This document shows, in pieces, positions 27,303 through 35,885 of a stretch of DNA of 64,000 nt. Both the position numbers and the translations under genes were made by a program. Source of the stretch: Lysobacterales bacterium (GTDB taxonomy: Bacteria > Pseudomonadota > Gammaproteobacteria > Xanthomonadales > SZUA-5). Position 1 is the first letter of the stretch; every line of letters begins with the position of its first letter. The notes beneath the pieces are model-generated. The model was not told where the DNA came from, searched no databases, and worked only from the letters and a program-made list of their open reading frames with translations. The stretch spans positions 62,001-126,000 of the forward strand of contig JALHMG010000008.1 in NCBI GenBank assembly GCA_022844135.1, read 5' to 3'.

Positions 27303-27925
27303 TGTCGCGTCTCCGTCGATGGCGCCAGCGTCGAATCATCGCTCAATTGAGCGGGGATCGGCGCTTCGCGTGGGAACTGCAGTTCGGGCATCAAGCTTTC
27401 AAGATCGCGGATCTCCGCCAGCGTGGGCAGCGAGTCGAGATTCTTGAGGCCAAAGTAATCCAGGAAAGTGCGTGTGGTGCCGTAAAGCGCCGGGCGCCCC
27501 GGCACATCGCGATGGCCGACGACGCGCACCCACTCGCGCTCTTCGAGTGTCTTGATGATCTGCGTCGAGACCACCACGCCGCGAACGGCTTCGATTTCGC
27601 CGCGCGTGATCGGCTGACGATAGGCGATCAACGCCAGCGTCTCGAGCAGCGCGCGCGAGTATTTCTGGCTGCGTTCGGCCCAAAGGCGCGTCACGTACAC
27701 GTGCACCTCGGTGCGCACCTGATAGCGAAAGCCGCTGGCGACCTCCACCAACTCCACGCCGCGCCCGGCGCAGTCGGCCGCCAGCGCTTCCAGCGCTTGC
27801 GCCAGGTCGGTGTGCGAAGGGCGTTCGTGATCCAGGAACAACTGCTCCAGCTGCGCCAGCGATAGCGGTTGTTGGCTCGCGAGCAGCGCGGCCTCAAGAA
27901 TCGGTTTCAATCGGTCCAAGGTCAT
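27299..27925 (-). CDS. scpB: Segregation and condensation protein B
   Basis: A 208-residue ScpB: two winged-helix domains with KPILEAALLASQQPLSLAQL near the start, then VSTQIIKTLEEREWVRVVGH, DVPGRPALYGTTRTFLDYFG and NLDSLPTLAEI. ScpB pairs with ScpA and SMC in chromosome condensation. ATG at 27925, with GGAAG just upstream and a 32-base overlap with scpA, is preferred over an upstream in-frame start deeper inside scpA. The C-terminus has a short Pro/Ala/Ser extension. Confidence 0.93.
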   Translation of the reverse strand: MTLDRLKPILEAALLASQQPLSLAQLEQLFLDHERPSHTDLAQALEALAADCAGRGVELVEVASGFRYQVRTEVHVYVTRLWAERSQKYSRALLETLALIAYRQPITRGEIEAVRGVVVSTQIIKTLEEREWVRVVGHRDVPGRPALYGTTRTFLDYFGLKNLDSLPTLAEIRDLESLMPELQFPREAPIPAQLSDDSTLAPSTETRQ

Positions 27926-28754
27926 CAGCTTCTTCCATAGCCACGCGAGAACGCACGTAAACCGGCGCCAGCGGGCGTTCTTGCACAATCTCGATCATGC
28001 CGGCTTTGCCGAGTTCCAGGATCGCCAGGAAACTCACAACAACGCCAAGCCGGCCCTCGCCGGTGGCGATCAGTGAGGTGAATTCGCGAAACTCCCCGGC
28101 CGGCAACATCGCCAGCAGTTCAGTCATTTTTTGCCGGACAGACAGCACTTCGCGGCGGACTTGATGCGTGGTGAACAGGTCCGCGCGGTTCAGAACGTCG
28201 CGAAATGCCAGCAGCAACTCGCGCAAATCCACCGCCGGTGGCACCAGAGTGGTTTTGCGCTCGGGCACATAGGCGCCGGCGACGCTGGTGTCGCGTTCGA
28301 TGCGCGGCAACGCATCGATGTCCTCGGCGGCCTTCTTGAAGCGCTCGTACTCCTGCAATCGGCGAATCAATTCGGCGCGCGGATCAGCTTCCTCGTCGGT
28401 CGCCTCCGGCGGACGCGGCAGCAGCAGGCGCGATTTGATCTCCGCCAGGATGGCTGCCATCACCAGGTATTCGGCTGCCAACTCCAGTTTCAGTGTCTGC
28501 ATCAGCTCGATGTAGCCGATGTACTGCCTGGTGATCGCCGCAATCGGAATATCCAGGATGTCGAGGTTTTGCCGACGGATCAGATATAGAAGCAGATCCA
28601 GCGGGCCTTCGAAGGCGTCGAGAATGACCTCAAGCGCATCGGGTGGAATGTAAAGATCTTTGGGTAGCTCATAGAACGGCTGGCCGCGGACCACGGCGAA
28701 CGGAATCTCCGATTGCCGCGCCTGAGCTGCGTCCGCGTGCAGTTCGTTTGCCAT
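27894..28754 (-). CDS. scpA: Segregation and condensation protein A
   Basis: A 286-residue ScpA kleisin: EVILDAFEGPLDLLLYLIRR, QNLDILDIPIAAITRQYIGY, LAAEYLVMAAILAEIKSRLL LPRP and the C-terminal winged helix (FLAILELGKAGMIEIVQERP). It bridges SMC heads with ScpB. Encoded directly downstream of the YciO-type gene (3-base gap) and overlapping scpB, giving a yciO-scpA-scpB-rluB operon. Confidence 0.94.
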   Translation of the reverse strand: MANELHADAAQARQSEIPFAVVRGQPFYELPKDLYIPPDALEVILDAFEGPLDLLLYLIRRQNLDILDIPIAAITRQYIGYIELMQTLKLELAAEYLVMAAILAEIKSRLLLPRPPEATDEEADPRAELIRRLQEYERFKKAAEDIDALPRIERDTSVAGAYVPERKTTLVPPAVDLRELLLAFRDVLNRADLFTTHQVRREVLSVRQKMTELLAMLPAGEFREFTSLIATGEGRLGVVVSFLAILELGKAGMIEIVQERPLAPVYVRSRVAMEEADDLGPIETDS

Positions 28755-28757
28755 GAT

Positions 28758-29375
28758 CTATTCCCAGTCGACCACGCCGGCACCGAGCCGCAGCACTTCA
28801 AACGGCGAATCGAGCAGGGACACGACGGTCGTGGGCGCCAGTCCGCATGGGCCGCCATCGACGATCAGATCGACGTGCTCGTCGATCGTTTCGACGATGT
28901 CGTCGATTTCCATGCCGTAAAGGTCGATCTCTGGCAGCAACAAGCTCGACGACAACAGCGGTTCGCCCAGTGCTTCGATCAGCGCCAGCGCGATGCGATG
29001 ATCGGGAATGCGCACGCCTATCGAGCGTCGCTTCTCGGTGGCTACGCGTTTGGGAACAAGGCCGCTCGCGGGCAGAATGAACGTATATGGACCCGGCAAG
29101 TGCGAGCGCATGAGCCGAAATGCGGCGTCGTCCAGCCGCGCGTACTGACCGACTTGCTTCAAATCGCGGCATGCCAGGGTGTAATTGTGGCGAGCCTTCA
29201 ATTGCCGCACGCGCGCCACCCGATCCAGCGCCGTTTTGCTATCCAGCGTGAAGCCGAAGGCGTAACCAGAGTCGGTCGGATACGCGATCAGTTCTCCCGC
29301 ACGCAACGCCGTCACCGCCTGATCGATCAGGCGCTGTTGCGGCGATTGCGGATGAATGATGAGGCGTTTGGCCAC
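28758..29375 (-). CDS. yciO: Sua5/YciO/YrdC family protein, YciO type
   Basis: A 205-residue YrdC-fold protein: IAYPTDSGYAFGFTLDSKTA, RVRQLKARHNYTLACRDLKQ, HLPGPYTFILPAS, KRRSIGVRIPDH and DGGPCGLAPTTVV. The KxR/SxN-type nucleotide-binding surface resembles threonylcarbamoyl-AMP synthases (TsaC), but the length and gene context fit the paralogue YciO, whose role is less defined. First gene of the scpAB-rluB operon and divergent from yciI. Confidence 0.85.
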   Translation of the reverse strand: MAKRLIIHPQSPQQRLIDQAVTALRAGELIAYPTDSGYAFGFTLDSKTALDRVARVRQLKARHNYTLACRDLKQVGQYARLDDAAFRLMRSHLPGPYTFILPASGLVPKRVATEKRRSIGVRIPDHRIALALIEALGEPLLSSSLLLPEIDLYGMEIDDIVETIDEHVDLIVDGGPCGLAPTTVVSLLDSPFEVLRLGAGVVDWE

Positions 29376-29515
29376 GGCGAAGGGGTGGAGAGCGGGGCGC
29401 GGAGGATACGGGAGTTGTAGGATCGGGAGTTATCGGTGTTGTTAACCTGCTCATATTGCGCTCAACTTGCCTCCACCGAGCTATCGTTGAGCTCGCCAAG
29501 ACAGTGAATAGCCGA

Positions 29516-29809
29516 ATGCTCTTTATGCTTCTGGGCCGAGACCGGCCCAACTCGATGGAACGCCGCGCTGCGGTGCGGCCTGCGCACCTGGCGCGCATTC
29601 AAGCGCTGGCGGATTGCGGACGTCTGGTCGTCGCCGGGCCATTGCCGGCGTCGGATCGTGTCGACGAGACCATGGTCACGGGCAGTCTCATCGTTGCCGA
29701 GTTCGTTACGCTCGCTGCGGCGCGGGAATGGTTCGAGGCCGATCCTTACGCCACCGAAGGCGTGTTCGAAGCGCTCACGGTGGAGCCGTTTCGGCGGGTG
29801 TCGCCATGA
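29516..29809 (+). CDS. yciI: YciI family protein
   Basis: A 97-residue protein with the YciI ferredoxin-like pattern: LLGRDRPNSMERRAAVRPAH, CGRLVVAGPLPASD, TGSLIVAEFVTLAAAREWFE and ADPYATEGVFEALTVEPF. Function in this family is not established. ATG at 29516 matches family length. Its stop overlaps the bolA start (ATGA). Confidence 0.88.
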   Translation: MLFMLLGRDRPNSMERRAAVRPAHLARIQALADCGRLVVAGPLPASDRVDETMVTGSLIVAEFVTLAAAREWFEADPYATEGVFEALTVEPFRRVSP

Positions 29810-30081
29810 ACGAGCGGCGCATAATGGAAATGCGCGAGCGCCTGCAGGCCCTGGCACCTTTGGCATTGGACGTGATCGACGAAAGCGATAAGCATCGCGG
29901 CCACGCCGGCGCTCGGGATGGCCGCGGGCACTTTCGCGTGCGCATCCAAAGCGCGCGCTTCGATGAGTTGAAACCCCTGGCGCGGCACCGATTGGTCTAT
30001 GACGCGATGGGCACAATGATGCAGACTGATATCCATGCGCTCGCCATCGAGGCGCGGGGAACGAAAGAGGACGTGGCATGA
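29806..30081 (+). CDS. bolA: BolA family protein
   Basis: A 91-residue BolA-like protein: RLQALAPLALDVIDESDKHR GHAG, HFRVRIQSARFDEL, LARHRLVYDAMGTMM and DIHALAIEARGT. BolA proteins partner monothiol glutaredoxins in Fe-S cluster handling; the conserved HxGxxG and the His in the DIHAL segment are present. It overlaps yciI and the parvulin gene by 4 bases each, making a three-gene operon. Confidence 0.9.
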   Translation: MNERRIMEMRERLQALAPLALDVIDESDKHRGHAGARDGRGHFRVRIQSARFDELKPLARHRLVYDAMGTMMQTDIHALAIEARGTKEDVA

Positions 30082-30875
30082 GACGATTGGGAATCGCGGT
30101 GTTGCTGGCGTTGGCAGCTTGCGGCCAGAAAGACGCAGCGGCGCCGAGTGGCGTGATTGGCATCGCCGGGAATCCGAGCGAGCTCAAGGTCAATGGTGAA
30201 ACCGTTCCCGAGGCCATGATCGAGGCCTTCGCCAAACAACGCGGCTGGAATGTCACAGATCCAGGTCAGCGTCAGCAAGTCATCGACAGCGTCGCCGATC
30301 TGGTTGCCATGGCGCAAGAGGCCAAAGCGCGCGGCCTGCTGGATGACCCGATTCTTCTGGCGGAATTGGAAGTGGAACGTTTGAATCGGCTGAGCGGCGA
30401 GTTCGTCAAGCGCTCGGCGCCCGAGCCCACCGAGGCGGAGCTGCGGGCTGCGTACGATCAGGAAGTGGCCAACAACGGCGCCACCGAATTTCAGGCGGCG
30501 CATGTGCTGTTCGACAACCAGGCCGCCGCCGATGCTGCGGTCATTGCGCTCAACACCGGTACCAGCTTCGACGATCTGATCGCGTCCTCGCAGGGACAGG
30601 CGGGTGTCAAGGACGCCAAGGATTTGGGTTGGGTGCGCCGGCCGCAAGTGCCGCCGCCTTTGGCAGACGCACTTGAAGCGATGGCCGAAGGCGCCATCAC
30701 ACCGGCGCCAGTGCAAACCGAGTACGGTTTTCACGTGGCGCTGCTGCGCGCGCGACGGCCCTTCCAGCCGCCAGTATTCGAAAGCGTTCGCGACGGCGTC
30801 AAAGCATCGATCCAGCGCAAGCGCGCGTTGGATTTGGCCGCCGAGGTCAAGGCCAAAGCGAAAATCGAGAGATGA
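30078..30875 (+). CDS. Parvulin-type peptidyl-prolyl isomerase lipoprotein
   Basis: A 265-residue protein starting RRLGIAVLLALAACGQK, a lipobox with Cys near residue 15. A SurA/PrsA-like N-terminal helical part is followed by a PpiC/parvulin domain (QAAHVLFDNQAAADAAVIAL, DLGWVRRPQVPPPLADALEA, TPAPVQTEYGFHVALLRARR). It probably folds outer-membrane or periplasmic proteins from a membrane anchor. It overlaps bolA by 4 bases; MITE copy 3 begins 15 bases after its stop. Confidence 0.88.
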   Translation: MRRLGIAVLLALAACGQKDAAAPSGVIGIAGNPSELKVNGETVPEAMIEAFAKQRGWNVTDPGQRQQVIDSVADLVAMAQEAKARGLLDDPILLAELEVERLNRLSGEFVKRSAPEPTEAELRAAYDQEVANNGATEFQAAHVLFDNQAAADAAVIALNTGTSFDDLIASSQGQAGVKDAKDLGWVRRPQVPPPLADALEAMAEGAITPAPVQTEYGFHVALLRARRPFQPPVFESVRDGVKASIQRKRALDLAAEVKAKAKIER

Positions 30876-30890
30876 CCGATCCGGGGCGAG

Positions 30891-31205
30891 CCCGGACATT
30901 TCATGAGGGAACGCGGATGATCGCCAAGCGCTCCGCGCCGGAATCGAGGCGCGAGAACAAGGAACGGTTGACCCGGCCCGTCGGCGAAGCTGGCGGGCGC
31001 TCGGTGCATCGAGTGCTGCGCGCGCAAGCGTCGCTCTTGTCCCATTGCGATGACGAGCAGCGACAAGTCCGGCGCAAAGAACGAGCGAGAGCCGCGTTAG
31101 CGAGGAAATGGCAGAGACTCGGTTGTCGATTCGACCATGCGGCAAGTTTTCTCGCCGTTACGACGAAATAGGGCCATTTCCTTGCGACCTCATGAAATGT
31201 CTGGG
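30891..31205. mobile_element. MITE-like element, copy 3 (315 bp, diverged, inverted)
   Basis: The ends CCCGGACATTTCATGAGG and CCTCATGAAATGTCTGGG are inverted repeats with one mismatch. The interior aligns to copies 1 and 2 in opposite orientation, with a net extra 69 bases between the SRRE- and HCDDEQ-encoding parts. The flanks (CGAG left, CTAC right) are not an obvious duplication, consistent with age. Its right end supplies an ATG read by the methyltransferase gene. Confidence 0.8.
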
Positions 31206-31808
31206 CTACAGCAATCGTTCGCCCAATGGCGCCGGGAAACTGGACGCGGCTGGATGTTTTTTCGCCAATGGCTGCGTGCGCCGCTGAAAACCGCGTCGGT
31301 GGTGCCGAGCAGTCCGCGGCTGGGCCGGGCGATGGCAATGGCGATTCCGCCGGGCGCCGAGAAAGTGGTCGAACTTGGCGCCGGGACGGGTTCGATAACG
31401 CGCGCGCTGCTGCGTTACCGGGTGCGCCCGGAAAACCTGTTTATCGTTGAGTTGAATCCTGAATTGCATGGCGAATTGACGGCCGCTTTTCCCAACAGCC
31501 CCGTGGTTTGCGGCGATGCCCGCCAGTTGCCGGCATTGCTGGCCGAACATGCGACATTCGATGGGCGGGCGGACGCAGTGGTCAGTTCTTTGGGATTTTT
31601 GTCGATGCCGCCGGCCTTGGTCGACGACATAGTCGATGCCATTTTTGCGTCGATGGGTCCGGCGGGCACGCTGATCCAGTTCACTTATGGGCCGCGTTGC
31701 CCGATTTCCCGCACCACTCGCCAGCGACTAGGTCTGCGCTCGCGTCGTGTCGGTTTTACCTGGCTCAATCTGCCTCCTGCCTCGGTGTACGTTCTGGAGA
31801 GGCGCTGA
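31198..31808 (+). CDS. Class I SAM-dependent methyltransferase (PmtA-like)
   Basis: About 203 residues. Motif I VVELGAGTGSITRALL with NLFIVELNPELHG, then VVCGDARQLPALL and VSSLGFLSMPPALVDDIVDA match phospholipid N-methyltransferase-like proteins of the rRNA-dimethyladenosine-transferase fold; MFFRQWLRAPLKTASVVPSS before motif I is typical of that group. The substrate is probably phosphatidylethanolamine but unproven. The ATG at 31198 lies inside the inverted end of MITE copy 3 (first codons ATG TCT GGG); ATG at 31255 is an element-independent alternative. The insertion has replaced the original 5' end or promoter. Confidence 0.78.
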
Positions 31809-31932
31809 CTCGGGTTCTGAGTGGCTGGAGGAGGGCGGCCAGCGGCGGATTGGCATCTGGTCAGTGGAATCGCTTAACCATGAACCAACAACCAGCAACC
31901 AGTAACCCTAAACGCGTGCCATCATCGGCCGT

Positions 31933-34428
31933 ATGACTGACGCTGCGCCGCAAGTCCCAGGCTATTTGATCTCCCGCCAGCTCGGGCGAGGCGGCATGGC
32001 TACGGTTTATCTGGCCACACAGCGCTCGGTGGATCGCGAAGTGGCGCTCAAGGTGATGGCGCCGCAACTGTCGGCCGATCCGACATTCGGCGATCGTTTT
32101 CTGCGCGAGGCGCGGATAGCGGCTAAGTTGCATCATCGGCACGTCGTCAGCATTTACGATGTTGGCGTGCATAACGGCGTGCATTACTGCGCCATGGAGT
32201 ACTTGCCCGGCGGACCCGTGATGCGTCGCGGCGCCCCGCCGCTGGCGCTGAAGCCGGCCGTTCGTTGCGTGCGCGAGATCGCCATGGCGCTGTCGTACGC
32301 GCATGAAAAGGGTTTCATTCACCGCGATGTGAAGCCCGATAACATCCTGCTGCGCGAGGACGGATCGTGCGTGCTTAGCGACTTTGGCATCGCGCGCGCG
32401 GCCGATTCGGGCACCGTGATGACCAAGACCGGCGCGGTCGTCGGCACGCCGCATTACATGAGTCCGGAACAGTTGCGCGGTCGCGCGATCGACGGTCGGG
32501 CGGACTTGTACAGCTTGGGCGTGGTTTTTTTCCAGTTGCTCACCGGGCGGGTGCCGTACGAAGCCAGCGACTCGTTGGCGATCGGCATCATGCATATGAC
32601 CGCACCGTTGCCGCAGCTGCCGCGCGAGTACCAGGCATTCCAGACGGTTCTCGACCTGATGATGGCCAAAGAGCCCGGCGATCGCTTCCAGAGCGGCGCC
32701 GAGATCGATCAGGCGCTCGACAAGGTGCAGCGGCAACTCGAAGCGGGCGAGATGGATACGCCACCGCCGCGAAAACGCGAGGCTTTGCGTTCGCGCAGCG
32801 AGCCCTCCATACGTGCCGAGCGCTCGCGAGCGCTGGACAACACCGGCAATGTACGTACCGAACCGCAAATCGGGCGAATGGACGACGTCGAACGCGGGCC
32901 GCTTCGAGCAACGCCGCGTCCGGCTCCAAAAGAAAAACGCGGCGGGTTGGGCAAATGGCTTGCGCTGCTGACTCTGCTTGTGGGTGCCGCAGGTGCTTAC
33001 CATTTTCGCGATGTCTGGCTGCCTCTGGCGCAGTCGTACTTCGAAAAAACGCCCAACGAAACCGCGCTCGGCGAGATCGCCCTGCGCGAAGGCCGATTGC
33101 TCACTTCACCCGGTCAGGATGCGCTGAGCTTTTTCGTTGCCGCGTTGATGCTGGACGAGGGCGACGAGCGCGCTCGCGCCGGGCTCGCCGCGACGCTCGA
33201 TGCGCTGCACGCGCAGCTCAGCGAAAGCCGCGATCGGGCCCGTATCGAGGATGTCCTGCGGCGCCTTCGTGGCGTGCCGGGCGGCGCGGATCTGCGGATG
33301 CGTTTTGAAACGCTGCTGACGACGGCCGGGCCCGTAGAGCCGCCGCCGCCGCCCCCGCCACCGCGCGTCGAACCCGGCGCGGGCGAGTATGCGGCCGCGC
33401 AGCGCGCCGAAATTGCCGGCCGTTTCGACGGCGCGGATGGAGCGCTGGCCTTGTATCTGGCGGCGGCCGGTGCCGGCCATGCCGCCGCTGCCGAGGCTGC
33501 GACCCGGATCGCCGGGCGTATCGCCAGCGACGCGGAAACGGCGATTGCCGGGGGCGACCTGACACGCGCACAACGCTTGCTGGAGTCGCTGACGACGCAC
33601 ACGGCATCGTCGGCGCGGGTGACCACCCTAACCGCTTCGCTGGAAGCGGCGCGCAGAGCCGCGCAGCGTTTGAGCGAAATACCGGCTCTGTTGAATGAAG
33701 CCCGGGCGTTGGCCGAACGTGGACGCCTGGTCGAACCCAACGGCGCCAGCGCTGCCGACAAATATCTGGCGGCGTTGAATCTGGATCGCAGCAACGAGCA
33801 GGCGCGTTCCGGCCTGGATGCGGCCGTCGCTGGCGCATTGCTGCAGGTGCAGGATGCGCTCAGTAGCAGGCAGATCGAGCGAGCGCAGCGACTGGTCAAG
33901 CGGATTCAGGCCCTGGCGCCGCAAACTCAGGGCTTGAGCGAAGCCAAAGTGCGCATCGACGCTGCAATCGAAGCCGCCAAGGGGCCCACGCCTGAGCAGC
34001 GTGCGCGGCACGATCAGTTGATTCGCGAAGGCGAAATCGCACTGTCCACCGGGCAACTGGTGGAACCGCCTGGCGATGCTGCCTTCGATAAATTCCGTGG
34101 CGCTATGTCGCTGGTTCGCAATAGCGAAGAAGCGCGCGCTGGCATGGACGCAGTGGCGCAGGCGCTCAAAGATCGCATCGAGGATGGGCTACGGGAGGGT
34201 CGGCCCACGCGCGCTCATGGGGATCTGGATGCGCTGCAAACGGTGGCGCCGCGCGACCGCGAAATCGAATCGCTCAAGCGGCTGGTCGCCAAAGGTTATG
34301 CCGAGCTTGGCCAAAAACAGCTCGACAGCGGCAACATCAATAGTGCACGCAGTTCGCTGATTGCCGCCCAACAGCTCGATAGCGCGGGCGTTGAAGTGGG
34401 TGCGCTTCGGGCGCGCCTGGGAATGTAG
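31933..34428 (+). CDS. Ser/Thr protein kinase with large C-terminal repeat region
   Basis: An 831-residue protein. The kinase domain (about 10-270) has GRGGMATV, VALKVM, HRDVKPDNILL (about 130), SDFGIAR and GTPHYMSPEQ; all catalytic residues are present. A basic linker with R/S-rich segments (REALRSRSEPSIRAERSRA) precedes a membrane segment (LALLTLLVGAAGAYHF, about 341-357), a proline run (about 470) and helical repeats of about 100 residues (the motif EARALAERGRLVEPNGASAA recurs as EGEIALSTGQLVEPPGDAAF). It is Hanks-type and differs from the two sigma-linked kinases in architecture. Confidence 0.9.
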   Translation: MTDAAPQVPGYLISRQLGRGGMATVYLATQRSVDREVALKVMAPQLSADPTFGDRFLREARIAAKLHHRHVVSIYDVGVHNGVHYCAMEYLPGGPVMRRGAPPLALKPAVRCVREIAMALSYAHEKGFIHRDVKPDNILLREDGSCVLSDFGIARAADSGTVMTKTGAVVGTPHYMSPEQLRGRAIDGRADLYSLGVVFFQLLTGRVPYEASDSLAIGIMHMTAPLPQLPREYQAFQTVLDLMMAKEPGDRFQSGAEIDQALDKVQRQLEAGEMDTPPPRKREALRSRSEPSIRAERSRALDNTGNVRTEPQIGRMDDVERGPLRATPRPAPKEKRGGLGKWLALLTLLVGAAGAYHFRDVWLPLAQSYFEKTPNETALGEIALREGRLLTSPGQDALSFFVAALMLDEGDERARAGLAATLDALHAQLSESRDRARIEDVLRRLRGVPGGADLRMRFETLLTTAGPVEPPPPPPPPRVEPGAGEYAAAQRAEIAGRFDGADGALALYLAAAGAGHAAAAEAATRIAGRIASDAETAIAGGDLTRAQRLLESLTTHTASSARVTTLTASLEAARRAAQRLSEIPALLNEARALAERGRLVEPNGASAADKYLAALNLDRSNEQARSGLDAAVAGALLQVQDALSSRQIERAQRLVKRIQALAPQTQGLSEAKVRIDAAIEAAKGPTPEQRARHDQLIREGEIALSTGQLVEPPGDAAFDKFRGAMSLVRNSEEARAGMDAVAQALKDRIEDGLREGRPTRAHGDLDALQTVAPRDREIESLKRLVAKGYAELGQKQLDSGNINSARSSLIAAQQLDSAGVEVGALRARLGM

Positions 34429-34431
34429 GCG

Positions 34432-35079
34432 ATGCAATTGAGCGCCCGCGATGGCGGCAGCGTCGGTGCGTATGCGCGCGGCGACGGCGACATCGGCATC
34501 GTCGTTGTGCAGGAGATCTTCGGTGTCACGGCGCATATTCGCAGTGTCGTCGACGACTATGCTGCGCGCGGCTTTATGGCCATCGCTCCGCAGTTTTTCG
34601 ATCGCATCCAGCCAGGCATCGAGCTGGCCACGGAGGCTGCTGGCATCGCCCGCGGACGGGAGCTGATTGCGCAGCTCGGTTTGGACGCTCCGCTGCGAGA
34701 TGTCGAGGCTGCTGCGCAGTGGTTGCGTGCGCGCGGCGCGCGGCGCATCGCCGCGATCGGCTATTGCTGGGGCGGCAGCGTGGCGTTTCTGGCCGCCACG
34801 CGCCTGGGATTGGTGGCGGTAAGCTATTACGGACGCATGGTCAGCCAATTCCTGCATGAAGTGCCGCAAGCGCCGCTGCTGTTTCACTTCGGCGAGCGCG
34901 ACGAAACCATCCCGCCGGAGGCCGTCGACGCTATCGCGGCTCGATATCCCGATTTGCCCTTGCACCGCTATCCTGCCGGCCACGCTTTCAATCGCCTCGG
35001 CGACCCGCACGGCGAACCGGAATCCGCTGCGCTGGCGTTGCAACGCACGCTCGAATTCGTCCGAGAACATGCCCGATGA
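34432..35079 (+). CDS. Dienelactone hydrolase family protein
   Basis: A 215-residue alpha/beta hydrolase: IVVVQEIFGVTAHIRSVVDD, YAARGFMAIAPQFFDR, the nucleophile elbow AIGYCWGGSVAFLAATR (Cys nucleophile), Asp in GERDETIPPEAV and His in YPAGHAFNR. The Cys-Asp-His triad is that of dienelactone hydrolases; the physiological substrate is unknown. It starts 4 bases after the kinase stop and overlaps the HIT gene (ATGA). Confidence 0.9.
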   Translation: MQLSARDGGSVGAYARGDGDIGIVVVQEIFGVTAHIRSVVDDYAARGFMAIAPQFFDRIQPGIELATEAAGIARGRELIAQLGLDAPLRDVEAAAQWLRARGARRIAAIGYCWGGSVAFLAATRLGLVAVSYYGRMVSQFLHEVPQAPLLFHFGERDETIPPEAVDAIAARYPDLPLHRYPAGHAFNRLGDPHGEPESAALALQRTLEFVREHAR

Positions 35080-35492
35080 GCAAGCCGTTGATCGACTCGC
35101 GGTTGCAAAGCGCCAGCGCCGCGCTTGGCGAAATCGACGACATCCAGGTCCGCGGCAAGTTCACTGCGCCCTGGCCATGGTTGGTGTTGATCCCGCTGCG
35201 GTCCGGGTGCGTGGAGGTGTTCGATCTTCCACAGGCCGACCAAATCAAGCTCGCAAAGCTGACCCTGGCGCTCGCCAGAACGCTCAAATCCGAAACGCGC
35301 TGCGACAAGATCAACATTGCCAGTTTGGGCAATGTCGTCCCGCAGTTGCATGTCCACATCGTGGCACGCAATGTCGGCGACATCGGCTGGCCCGGCCCGA
35401 TGTTCAATATCGATGCACCTCGTATGGGCGAAATCGATGCAGAGCGACGACTGATCGAGTTGCAACGGGTAGTGGATTGTTGCCGTAGCTGA
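35076..35492 (+). CDS. HIT family protein
   Basis: A 138-residue HIT-fold protein with the histidine triad QLHVHIVARN near residue 88, preceded by DKINIASLGNVVPQ. These proteins hydrolyse nucleoside phosphoramidates or dinucleotides. It differs from the HINT-type gene at 58430. Translationally coupled to the dienelactone hydrolase gene. Confidence 0.87.
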   Translation: MSKPLIDSRLQSASAALGEIDDIQVRGKFTAPWPWLVLIPLRSGCVEVFDLPQADQIKLAKLTLALARTLKSETRCDKINIASLGNVVPQLHVHIVARNVGDIGWPGPMFNIDAPRMGEIDAERRLIELQRVVDCCRS

Positions 35493-35885
35493 TGCTGCCG
35501 GCGGGTGTCGCAGAGATCGTTGTGCGAGGTCTGGACCGAGAACAACGCCACGTTCGCCGCGAAAGATTCTGAGCTCGATTCACACGATGTTGAGAAACGC
35601 ACTTCCTGTGCGTTTCTCAAGTCGCCAATCCGGCGCATGTCCGGACTCGCTCTCCATGGATCAAGCGCTGAGTTTGACCAATGGGCGAACCATCCATGGT
35701 TCGCGCCAGCGAGCTGTTCCTCAACAGCCTGCCAGCCCTTCCTGGGTTCGCACTCTAAGTTTCTCAGCCATCTGGCCGAGCGCAAGCCATTTTGTTTCGA
35801 TGCGCAACCATTGATTGGCGTATAGCGTTGGCGGGAGTCCGGGCGAATTGCTAACCTCAGCGCAAGGAACGGGGGCAGTGCCGCG
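35493..35885. other. Intergenic region before the sensor kinases
   Basis: No convincing gene is seen. It holds copy 1 of a double-hairpin repeat (35585-35651). The rest should contain the promoter for the tandem histidine-kinase genes, not identifiable by eye. Confidence 0.45.
35585..35651. repeat. Double-hairpin repeat, copy 1
   Basis: A perfect 13-bp stem (TTGAGAAACGCAC, loop TTCCT, GTGCGTTTCTCAA; 35590-35620) is followed by a second inverted repeat centred on CGCATGT between TCCGG and CCGGA. About 65 bases recur at 52045-52110. It fits an extragenic palindromic element. Confidence 0.75.
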
